NCBI RefSeq assembly: GCF_020382885.2
Contig: NC_058496.1
Coordinates: 15,914,501 to 15,978,500 of the forward strand
Direction of reading: 5' to 3'
From: Scatophagus argus
Taxonomy: Eukaryota; Chordata; Actinopteri; Scatophagidae
DNA length: 64,000 bases
The notes beneath the pieces were generated by a model. That model saw only the letters and a list, made by a program, of their open reading frames with translations, made no database searches and had not been told where the DNA came from. Below, one piece after another: positions 25,980 through 35,849 of the stretch. Position numbers and translations under genes: made by a program. The stretch's first letter is position 1; each line of letters starts with the position of its first letter.

Positions 25980-28900
25980 TTAGGAGATGGCGCAAATAGT
26001 GCTACTACTTTGGTTCTTCATGGCCTCCCTCCTCTTCAGCTCTCTGGTGATCCTCCTCCTGATGCCTTCCAAGTACAAGCCTCGGTCAAACTGTCCCGCA
26101 CCCAGGGGAATACTAAACAACACAAACAAACAAAACAAAAAAAAAGAGACTTATTTATGAGGTGAAAATAAAGAAAATACAACTAATGCATTCAGGATTT
26201 AAATACAGGGACAACCGAAGTGATGGCACAATCACCACAAGACCCTCCTGCAATATGAACACTCTCTTTATATGATGTCATCACAGTTTAGATATAGAAA
26301 ATCATATTAAGCTGTCTCACACACTGTATATTAATGGGAGATTTGTTCTCAGATCTGATTACAACAACAAGAAAATGTCAATATACTGCATTGCTCAGCC
26401 CTACTGGTTGTTCACAGACATCAATATCAAATGCTTCTTTAAAATGATGACATGATTTTAAGGTGATTCATATGAAAGTCATTGGGACCCACTTGTCTCT
26501 GCCTGGCCTGAGTTTGACCTGGAAGACACCGATGACAGGCCGATGGTCTGAGGTCTTGATGCTGGAGCAGCTGGTGTACTTGACAATATGTATGTCATTA
26601 GACTGCCTGTTCCTGAACAAGATCCGGTCCTGTGAACACAAACGAAAAGTTTTAACCCCACTGAGAGCGCCGAACGCCGACGTACTGCTCAGGTCAATTC
26701 CTATTTGAATCAGAGCAGCTGAAAGTGCATGGAAGTAAAGAAAAAGTGTCTTCCACAAAATGTCTGGCTCAGTTTAATGGCTCTATGAACAATAAGAGTA
26801 TCTGAGTATCTTTAGTTATGTGGAGCTTAATTTTCTGTTTCTTACTGTGTATGAAGGTGTTCTTTGTTTGGAAGTAGTGTCGTAGATATCACAGCCGGTG
26901 TCAAACTTGTAGGTGGGGAGGAAGTGTACCGGTGCCTCTTGGAATCCCTTAAAGATTGAACCTTCAGGAGAAAAGCAGCACATTTGTAGGATGAGAATCA
27001 ACTCAAATCAACAATCAACAACCTTCTTTGATGAAAGCTTTTCACAGAGATTTAGCCTAATACATGCAATCATACCATCGTTCATTTCCTTGGAGAGCTG
27101 ATCGTGCTCCAGCAGAGGGCTCATATCGCCGCCGACCGTGCGGCTCATGATGGCCTCAACATCGACTCGGTCTTTACTCAACCGAAAGTTAAAATCTCCA
27201 AACCAGAAGACCTGATCGAATCTTGTGGTGACATCAGCTGCAAGTAAAAATGACATCCCTTGACTGTCAAACATTGCTGGCCACTGGTCTTACCAACATC
27301 AAAGCTTTAATCTGAACTAAGTTTGTGAATTACAATACATTTTATTTTGCACTCAACAGCAGCTGGAACAAAGACAGGCAGAGATTGTCATGGACAAACA
27401 TTTCTGGGGAAAAAAGCCAAGCCATTTGTTAAAATCCAATCCAAATTTATCTTATTACAGCTAAGGAATATTAAATCATCCATCTTTGCTCACTACATCT
27501 TAGCCTTTCACCCCTGGGTGTGCACAGACTACATTTCTTTTTTTTTTAACAAAAATGTGACATTATCGGTTATTATTATATTAGTTATCAGTTATGAGCC
27601 AGGAGAAGCAGGTGATTATCAGTTACATTTAACAGCTGAAAAAAATATCAATCTGAATGAATTTAAAAAGTGGGAAATGTAATGCAAATAAAAGCAAATA
27701 GGATGAGGTTTAAACACAATTTGCAAATTTCCATGAGTCCAGTGAAGAATTACCTTCATAAAATAAGACAAGTGCATCTTATGCATCCCATTGCCACGAT
27801 TGTTACATCTTATCACGGAATGAGACTAACTAGCAGGTTGATCATGTAATGTTTTTCCAGCTCAGGCTGCAGAGGTACCACTACTCTAATAGTTTGGATT
27901 TCTCAGATCTTTCACACAAAGTAGAAAAGAGTCTTACATGGTGTGGAGCGGTAAGGGTTGGTGTCTGGAAGGCCTTTTGGAAGAGCTAGAGCCTCGACAA
28001 TCTTGTTGTAATCCAGTATTCTCTCGTAAACTTTGGCATCTCCAGCTGGAAGAAGGACAGAATAACACATGAGAAGCATGTAAGGCTGCCTAGTGCTTCA
28101 TGTTCTGAACTCTTCCACTATGTTGCCACATCTCTCCTGAACTTTAGATAAGATAAGATAAGATAAGATGGACTTTATTGATCCCGCAGTGGGGAAATTC
28201 ACTTGTTGTGGCAGCTCACAAGGACAGAAAAGTGTAAAAAGTGTGCAAAAACAGTTAAAAAAGAATGTAGAGGTAAAATAAATTAACAATTTACAAGGTA
28301 AGTAAAAACAGTACAATATAAAGCTATATGCAAGTCCTCATAAGGGAGGAAAAGAGGACTAGACCATAGAATTATACAGTTTAACAGCAGTGGGAATGAA
28401 AGACCTGCGGTAGCTCCTTCCTACACTGAGGGTGTAGCAGTCTGCCACTGAAGGAGCTGCTCAGAGCCTCCACTGTCTGATGCAGAGGGTGAGAGGTGTT
28501 GTCCATGATGGATGTCAGCTTGGCTAACATCCTCTTCTCACCCACCTGCTCCACGGAGTCCAGCGGGCAGCCCAGGACAGAGCTGGCCCTCCTGACCAGC
28601 TTATTTAGTCTCTTCCTGTCCCGGTCTGTGCTACAAATCTCCATCCAGTCCTAACTACATCCATCCTCATATTAGCCTCTTGATATAATAAATCACTGCT
28701 TTAGCCTGTAGTCTCCCTGACTTTGGGGAAACCTCCTTGTACTCACAGGTAAAATGGGATGTGATGAAGAGGAACGAAGTGCCAAAGAAAGTAAAGGCGA
28801 TTCCCACAGCCCCTTTGGTCTTGATCTGAGAGATGATCCTGGTTGTGACCGTGGCATGCTCCACTTCTGTGGGGGCCAACAGAACACATATTGTGGTTAG

Positions 28901-30890
28901 TGTCAGAGCCATAACGGTCCAACAGTCTACACCTCAGACAGTTATATAAGCAAGGAGGGATAGCAGAACTGACCTGAGCAGAACCAGATGAGATCTCTTC
29001 GAACAAATACAGTGAGATACAAGACACCATGTGATGCTGCATACAGCATGACGTAGTAAGGCCCCAGAGTCTCCTGGAGACGGGTCTCCCACTCTCTCCT
29101 GCACACACATTTATGAACACAGTAACAGAAGTGCCTTTCCACTACTGACAGAGTAATAAATTCTAACAATTCACTTTTATTCAGAGATCATGATTAAAAC
29201 TAAACAAAACATAACCTGTCAGGACAGCCCTCCTGGACTCCGATAATATAAAAGTCTTGTGCAAATTCAGAGTCTGTTGGAAGGAGGAGATCATCTAAGT
29301 TGACTGGAAGCCCCTGAAAATAACAGAAATTTGATTATAACTCAGTTGGTGGTCAAACTTATACAAGCAGTGACAAGTTTTTAAAGAGTTCTTGTTCTAT
29401 GAGACGCCACAGAGTCATGATTTCCTCCTACCCGCTCTCCCTGCATGTTCCACGTGACTATGTAGATGCCCACTTTCCTGTCAGGGAAGTAGCGGTCCAG
29501 CTCCTCAGCCCCGAGCAGGGCACCACTGCCCAGTACGCTGCCCTCCAGAAAGCTTCTGGAAAATACACAGTGGAGAGGAATATTAGCACTTCTATTGGCA
29601 GCCAATTTGCCTTGCAAGGATGCAGTCAGTTTAGGTAATTAGCTAAGCTCTCCTCCTCTAGATGTTAATTTAAAAGTAAAAATTAGACATTTCTGGACAC
29701 TGACTGCATTGAGACTATTGACTATGACACATTTTAACCTCTAATCTCTTCAAAACATCTGGAGCCTTCATTTCAGAACAAACTGTGCTAGCGTGCTAGA
29801 TATAAAAATAAAGGTGGTTCAAGCCTGACCAGCGCTCTGACTGACACAGTTTTTGACAAAATAAGCCATAAGCACTTTTACAAGATTGCATTATTGCTGC
29901 AAAAGATTAAATCGAGTTCTACATTTAGGTAGTTTCATGTGTCACTGGTCTAAATCTAAATTAGGACCACAGGTATGCTTGAAAGAGAACGGTCTCTAAC
30001 AGCCTCCTAACAACAGAAAGAGTAAGCCTTACAAAAGAACCTCCTCATCCATCCTAAGGACAACTCTGCATACATTGTCTTCACGGTCTGTTGAGCCTAC
30101 TGTACCTGTTTCTCACATCCTGGGGTCTGATGGGACTAAGCACACTATAGGTGGACCTCATGGAGTTCACAGAGGTACTATCCGACCCCATGTTCTCCAG
30201 AAGCCGGCTATCGCTCAGGTTCCTGTGGAGTTTCTCCCCGAGCTTCTCTCTGGCCAGCACAGAATAATCCAAACAATCCCTGTCAATCCTATTAGCTGCC
30301 CTTAAAGTGGCTGACGCAAAGCTCTTCTCCAGAGCAGGCAGTGGACCTGTGGGTTGCACCGGAGACAGACGCACTTTGGTGGACTTCACCCGCTGGTCTG
30401 TGGGGTTGCTCTGCTGGCTGGAGGGCCTCCTTTCATACTCAGACAAACTGCTCCCTCTTTCCCTGAAGGCACAGGATCCTGTTGTAATAGCAGAAACAGA
30501 TCTCACATTGGAGTCCTGATCATTCCTGATGGTGGCAGCACCAAGCCCACCTGGAGCTGGAACTGTCTGGACCGCTTTAAGTGAGTCTGTGGAGGAGCCA
30601 GTCTCAGTTGGGTCACTCAGACTCTCCTGGCTGTTTCTCAGCCTTCTGGTTCTCACAGTCTCCTCCACAGAGCCACATTTGCTGGACTTTAACAGCCTGG
30701 GTTGTGAGGGTGGACGAGGTTGGTATGGGCTGACCTCTCCCTCTGCATTGCTGGCAGTAAGCTTAAGGGCATAACTCTGTTCCTTGCAGGATTTGGCATC
30801 TTCTAGGGAGGTGTCGTTGACAAATGAATCTCCTTTACCAGGAGCCTCACAGAACAGATGGAGGGGGCTGTCCTCTCCATTTTCAGTCAT
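25980..30890 (-). CDS. inpp5e: Inositol polyphosphate-5-phosphatase E (phosphatidylinositol polyphosphate 5-phosphatase)
   Basis: Ten coding exons: 30106-30890, 29432-29555, 29216-29313, 28974-29098, 28747-28866, 27938-28045, 27076-27237, 26846-26961, 26493-26629 and 25980-26112. They give 635 aa (human 644), with all phases in agreement. INPP5E removes the 5-phosphate from PI(4,5)P2 and PI(3,4,5)P3 and keeps the ciliary membrane low in PI(4,5)P2; human mutations cause Joubert syndrome. The first 260 residues are Ser/Pro-rich and poorly conserved, as in the family. The catalytic 5-phosphatase domain has WNMQG (297-301), GVQEG (328-332), WFGDFNFRL (465-473) and SDHRPV (573-578). The last four residues, CAIS (632-635), are a CaaX box for farnesylation, needed for ciliary targeting. 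The start at 30890 is the first in-frame ATG and is overlapped by a tiny upstream ORF. A LINE fragment lies in the fifth coding intron. Confidence 0.97.
28146..28645 (-). mobile_element. 5'-truncated LINE (RT C-terminus and 3' UTR) in an inpp5e intron
   Basis: On minus the element begins near 28645 with a coding remnant typical of the C-terminus of fish LINE reverse transcriptases: [19 protein letters not shown], then a [14 protein letters not shown] stretch and a [14 protein letters not shown] stretch. It ends with CCCACTGCGGGATCAATAAAG and a (TTATC)n tail (plus 28146-28170, AGATA units). It lies in the same orientation as inpp5e and carries an AATAAA about 130 bases before exon 27938-28045. 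Confidence 0.85.
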
Positions 30891-30904
30891 CCTCTCGTCA
30901 TGTC
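30886..30904 (-). promoter_or_regulatory. inpp5e: Four-codon upstream ORF overlapping the inpp5e start
   Basis: The minus strand reads ATGACGAGAGGATGACTG. The first ATG encodes M-T-R-G and stops at TGA, which overlaps the main ATG as ATGA. Such overlap usually lowers or couples initiation at the main start. An acceptor (TTCAG) near 30953 shows that an upstream 5' UTR exon is spliced to this exon. Confidence 0.6.
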
Positions 30905-31504
30905 TGAGACCAGCAGTGGTGAGGTGGATGCAGCTTTCTCATTGCTAACCGACCTGAACATACAAGGCAGAAAATGATTCAGTGAAATGCTGGCCTTAAA
31001 ACAAGTTAGCCATGATAACTATACAAGGTTGATCAGTTAACCTGTTAGCGTTAAGTAGCTCTTCTTTTAACATGAGTAATTGGGGACGCTGTTAACGTGG
31101 CTATCAGCAACAAGAGTTAAGCATGTAACATTAGTGAGAGACAGCATTTTAACCTCAAACAATTAGTTAACAAGCTTAGTTAAATAAATCCTTGCAGCGT
31201 GCAATTTTGGCCTTAGCGGTCCAAGTAGCAATACAAGACTAAGACGGATGTTTGCCAGTTTTATTATTCAACCAAAGCGCGATGATTTCTGCTATCGAAC
31301 CGAATTATGTTTACATACAGTCCAAACTTAAGTTAAGTTAGCTGATAACCCTACAGTTGTTAGCAACGCCGTAAACCACAGCATAACGGTAGCGACGTCG
31401 AGGCTAGCTGAGCTTATTTTTGAGGCAATAAGACCATAATAATAAGTAGGTAATGTTTGCCATTTTCGTTTTATGTAGTTATTTCACTGTTATCACACTG
31501 CAAC

Positions 31505-31585
31505 AAAGGTACCTCTCGTTAACTTTTGCTTGGTTTCAGAGGAGCTAATTTCAAAGTAGCTCGTGCACTTCCTTAGCAACGTTTG
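31505..31585 (-). promoter_or_regulatory. inpp5e: inpp5e 5' UTR exon and promoter with X-box-like motif
   Basis: A donor-like GAGAG|GTACCT near 31515 suggests the first, non-coding exon. Just upstream on minus is GTTGCTAAGGAAGT (31567-31580). Its left half resembles an RFX X-box half-site (GTTGCC) and its right half fits only partly. GGAAGTG at the same place is also an ETS-type site. RFX X-boxes control many ciliary genes. Motifs are read by eye. Confidence 0.4.
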
Positions 31586-31599
31586 ACAACAGATTTTGT

Positions 31600-32970
31600 T
31601 ACTAAGACAAGAGAGTCATTATAGAGAGAGGAGCTTGTGTCACAGCGCCCCCCTGTGCTGTGAAGTGAAAGTACATGCAATGTATGTACGTTTGAAATCA
31701 TTACTATTTTCATCTCGTGTTTTCCTTACAGTGCTGGCCCGCGCTTGGCCTAATCAATGTGAATGTTGTTTGCCTCTCTGATGTAAAATGCAGTTTTGAT
31801 ATTAACGGGAGAAACAACATTTGCATGTGTTTCACCACATCACAAGTTGATTCACCTTAAAAAAATATGATCCATATCTGACAAATAAATGTAGTCGTGT
31901 CACCTTCAGCTGACAAACACATGTCTGCAATACATTGTTATTAACAGTGTGAATTTTAATTTATATATACAATTTTTTATCATATTTATTTATTAATAAT
32001 ACAAATTACATTCCTCTTTTGTTCTCTATCTCTTTGTGGCATCCTATTAAATCTTACTTACACATATTGATGAAGTGTAAATCATGACTTTATGTGTGAC
32101 TATTGATGCTGTAAAAAGGCTATTATGTTATGGTAATGACCAGTAACATATGCAGTGCAATAAATCAGTATACTTTTATTTTGAAAATAACTGGAATGCA
32201 ATTGTCTTCTGTGTAGTTAAGGAGGTAAATAGACTTTTTCAGTTCAATACGTATTTTATTTTACAATTTTATTTTTGGGGCTTGTTATTTTTTCAAATAA
32301 ATGTAATTATTGATTATTATGTTTATCTTTCGTTATCATTCATTTTGAGGTTTGGACAGTTGGTTATACAAAACATTGTGAAGGTGTCACTCTGAGCTCT
32401 GGGTGATTGTGATGGTGATTCTCCATTTTAACAAACCAACAATCAGTCCATTCCAACTAGTCTCCTACATGCAACTGTTTGAATAAATGAAATAAAGAAG
32501 TCACTTTACTTACACCTAATGTAAGTGTGTTTATTTTATTAAATGTCTCGAATTGATAGGATACAGTCGCTAAAATTATTCATCATCATCACCACACTAA
32601 AATCATTAATGTCAATCAAATCAATCAATCGAAGTTTAGTCTTTTTGCCATGTTTAAAATTATCATTACTCTGTTTTTACATGTGAGATTGTCACTGGGT
32701 TTTAGACAAAAACTTTCCACATGCACTACAAGCAAAAGTCAATGATTTTACAAATGTCACACTATGCTTTTAGAACAAAAAAGAACAGAAAAAAACGCTG
32801 CTGACAAACCAGTGTATGTCACAATGAACAAACAATGTCAAGACCTCCAATTGTTAACCCCTTCACCCTTTCTGTGACCCCTGCGCTGTACGAGAAACAG
32901 CTGCTGAAAGGATTTCTGAGCCCAATGGCCCCTGGAAATGTGCACAGTCCCTCCATATTCTGTGCATTTC
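31600..32970. other. Intergenic region between inpp5e and the crystallin gene
   Basis: AT-rich DNA between the divergent inpp5e and crystallin promoters. No coding frame of interest, and no repeat that I can name. The ORF-like stretches are short and low in complexity. Confidence 0.5.
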
Positions 32971-32981
32971 TATGGCATTGC

Positions 32982-33034
32982 TGCTGGCTCAGGGGTTTTA
33001 GACAAAGGGCCGGTCTGTGGCTCAGGTATAAAAG
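32982..33034 (+). promoter_or_regulatory. Lens-type crystallin promoter: Maf-like site, Sox-like site and TATA box
   Basis: TGCTGGCTCAGGG (32982-32994) matches the Maf recognition element TGCTGACTCAGCA at 10 of 13 positions. ACAAAG (33002-33007) is a Sox core. TATAAAAG (33027-33034) is a good TATA box about 100 bases before the ATG. Maf and Sox sites close to a TATA box are the known design of vertebrate gamma-crystallin promoters. Confidence 0.65.
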
Positions 33035-33095
33035 CAAAGGGTTAAACCAGGTACGGTACAGTTTGGTGCAAGAGGAAGAACAGCAGCAGTTCCAA

Positions 33096-33116
33096 CAGCA
33101 GCAGCAGCAGCAGCAG
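33096..33116 (+). repeat. (CAG)7 in the crystallin 5' UTR
   Basis: Seven uninterrupted CAG units, with further CAG-rich sequence before them from 33081. They lie between the TATA box (33027) and the ATG (33133), so they should be in the 5' UTR. Confidence 0.7.
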
Positions 33117-33132
33117 CCCACCGACCAGCAAA

Positions 33133-34504
33133 ATGACTTCCACTGGAATGAACATGATGAGCAGGGTAAGGTTTCTACGAAGGTTTTCATTTTCATAATA
33201 TTACTGCAACTAAACAAGTAAAAACTGGATGCCTCATGAGACCTTTAAATTCACGCAGTAGAAAACCGGCTGTTATTAGCAATATTTTAAAGTTGCCACA
33301 ATCAGTATTATTTTTAGTACTAATGAATCAAATGAGTGTGTGTGACAACCAGCAGAGGATTATCACTGAACAATGCAGTTCTCACCAGCTCTATGAAAGT
33401 TTGTATGAAATTTGAGCTAATTGTGGGAACATTTTGCATCTCTCTTACAGCTCTTATAGTGTAATTTCTTTATGCCATAGCTGACAGTTTGTTTGTTTTT
33501 TCAGAGAAAAAGCTTTAAAAGCACTGCCAGCTAAGTAACAAAGCTGAAAGAGACAAAACAGAAAGAATTAGTGACTAGCTGGTGACCACAGTGGAAAATT
33601 TAGCAGGTTAAAAGCCAGATATTTCACTTAACTATTACATATACAACTTCTTTCTGCTGCCCTCCAGTGGACACATCTTAAGCCGCACTTTAAAGTAAAC
33701 TGTAAAATCCAAACTTTATCCTTCAAAACTCTACATCCAAGGAGGGCTGGACTTACCAACACTTAACAGTTTTCCTTTTTTCACCTTTAGTTTTGACCTC
33801 TTCTGTACCTCAAATGTGCTTACCAAATACTTCCCCTCTTCCTCAGATCATCTTCTACGAGGAGAGGAACTTCCAGGGTCGTTCTTATGAGTGCATGAGC
33901 GACTGCCCAGACATGTCCTCCTACCTGAGCAGGTGCCACTCCTGCAGGGTGGAGAGAGGTTGTTTCATGGTGTATGACCGCACCAACTACATGGGCAACC
34001 AGTACTTCATGAGGAGAGGCGAGTATGCCGACTACATGAGCATGATGGGCATGAGCGACTGCATCAGGTCCTGCCGCATGATCCCCATGGTAAGTTCTTG
34101 CAGCTGGCTGGAGTTTCTGTAGATGGCATCTCTAGACTGCTTAAAAAGAAATTATTTCTCATAGCAAGCCATATAGAACTCATACCGAAAATACGAGTTA
34201 GACACACTCCTCCTCTGCTCCACAGTACAGGGGATCCTACAGGATGAGGATCTACGAGAGGGAGAACTTCGGAGGTCAGATGTATGAGCTGATGGACGAC
34301 TGTGACAACATCATGGATCGCTACCGCATGTCCAACTGCATGTCCTGCAACGTGATGGAGGGCCACTGGCTGATGTACGAGCAGCCCCACTACAGAGGCA
34401 GGATGATGTACATGAGGCCTGGCGAGTACAGGAACTTCATGAACATGGGCGGAAGTGGCATGAGGTTCATGAGCATGAGGCGCATCACCGACTCCTGCTA
34501 TTAG
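33133..34504 (+). CDS. crygm: Gamma-M crystallin (methionine-rich fish lens protein)
   Basis: Three exons: 33133-33165 (11 codons), 33847-34089 (243 bp, a length standard for exon 2 of gamma crystallins) and 34226-34504. They give 184 aa. Each of the last two exons encodes a pair of Greek-key motifs, the classic gamma-crystallin gene plan; typical starts are [16 protein letters not shown] and [16 protein letters not shown]. About 31 residues are Met and only one is Trp (in HWLMYEQ), as in gamma-M crystallins, which pack very densely in the hard fish lens. The N-terminus ([11 protein letters not shown]) is longer than the usual few residues of exon 1. The start is the first ATG after the TATA box. 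I cannot tell which crygm paralogue it is. No second copy is in the window, although crygm genes are often clustered. Confidence 0.95.
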
Positions 34505-34519
34505 ACCCTCTATGCACTA

Positions 34520-34525
34520 AATAAA
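34520..34525 (+). terminator. Poly(A) signal of the crystallin gene
   Basis: AATAAA lies only 15 bases after the TAG stop, giving a very short 3' UTR, as is common in crystallin genes. Confidence 0.85.
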
Positions 34526-35044
34526 GCTGTCATAACCTGATCCACTGTGCTGCGTTTTCATATTTTTTTTCCATCCCTACACTCTCCACACATTCAACAG
34601 TTTACACCCATCAGAGCCAATCAGGCTTGTATTGCTGACTATAAAGCAGGAAATTCACAAAGAGAGAAATGCATTTCTCTTCAAATGATATACTTTACTC
34701 TCGCTCTTTCACAGAAATCAGTAAAGAGTTTTGCCATCTCTTTTACAGATTTGTGAAGTCAAACACAAAGACCTGCACAATCTAATGCAATCAATCAGTC
34801 CTATTTTTGTGAAGTTCAGAATTTTTTCAGATCGTGTCAAAATGGTGCTGGGTTTATTCTTTCTCCCTTGAATTTGTTTTCCCAAACTTCTCTTGGGTGT
34901 AATGCAATCAACCACTGGAATAGTCTGACACCTAAGCTGACCATAAAATAATGAATTCTCATTTTTACACTTCAGTTTTTGCACAGGCTGACAAGCAGTT
35001 TCATGGCCAGGTATGGCCTGTTCCCTTGTTAGACCATGACGTGT

Positions 35045-35849
35045 CAAACAGATAAAGGTCTGGAGTTGGCTCTGAGTATTACATTTGCATTTGGTAGCTG
35101 TTCACTGGTGACACTCAAGAAAACACCTAAAAAAAACCCTGCCTGTTCTGGAATAATTTTGGATTCTTTGGACTGAGGAAACCAAGATTAACTTGTACCA
35201 GAATGATGGGAAGAGAAAAGTATGGAGAAGTAAAGGAACAGCTCATGATGTGAAGCATAGCCACATCACCTGCCAGACATGGTGGAGGACGTGTTATGGC
35301 ATGGGCAAGTCTGGCTGCCATTGGAACCTGGTCACTGGTGTTTATTGATGACCTGAGTGCTGATAAAAGTACCAGGGTGAATTCTGAAGTGTTTAAAAAA
35401 CTGATAGGATGCCACTTCATAATGACCCAAAAAATACAGCAAAGGCAACCTAAGAGAAGACAGAAAGAAAAACAAACGAGGCAGCTGCAGTAAAGGCCTG
35501 TCAAAGCATCTCAAAGGAGGAAACTGCTTGGTCATTTGGTCACGTCCAGGGTTTCCAGACTTCAGGTAGTCAAAAGGTTTTCATTCAAGTATTAAACACA
35601 ATTCTTATATTTGTAATTATGTTAGTTTGTCCCATCACTTATGAGCCACCAGAAAAGGGGGCGGGTGTATAAAAATGGCAACAGTTCCTAAATGGTTAAT
35701 GTCACACTTTTGTCAAACCCCTTAAATTAAAGCTGAAAGTCTTCATTTCACTCAAATGCTGAATGTTTAATTTCAAATTCAGTGCGGTGGTGTACAGAGA
35801 CAAAATGCCAAGAAACTTAGACGTGTTCCAATATATATGGACCTAACTG
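35045..35849 (+). mobile_element. Decayed Tc1-like transposon
   Basis: The plus strand keeps fragments of a Tc1-type transposase: GGGRVMAWASLAAIG, then VFKKLIGCH, then SKEE..WSLGHVQGFQT-like coding on shifted frames. It ends with the usual fish sequence (AAATTCAGTGCGGTGGTGTACAGAG and the terminal ATATATGGACCTAACTG). Frameshifts and internal loss of the DNLNP-type block mean that it cannot be active. The left terminal repeat was not found. Confidence 0.75.

Noticed and set aside
28381..28644. 87-codon frame that looks like a small gene
   Set aside because: It is the C-terminal remnant of a LINE reverse transcriptase.
30075..30774. Plus-strand frames over 30.08-30.77 kb
   Set aside because: They lie opposite the first coding exon of inpp5e and are only shadows.
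32819..33217. Minus-strand frame with Cys/Ser runs at the crystallin promoter
   Set aside because: The runs are the reverse reading of the CAG repeat; the region is the crystallin promoter and leader.
35127..35540. Frames at 35.1-35.5 kb on both strands
   Set aside because: They are pieces and shadows of a decayed Tc1-like transposase.
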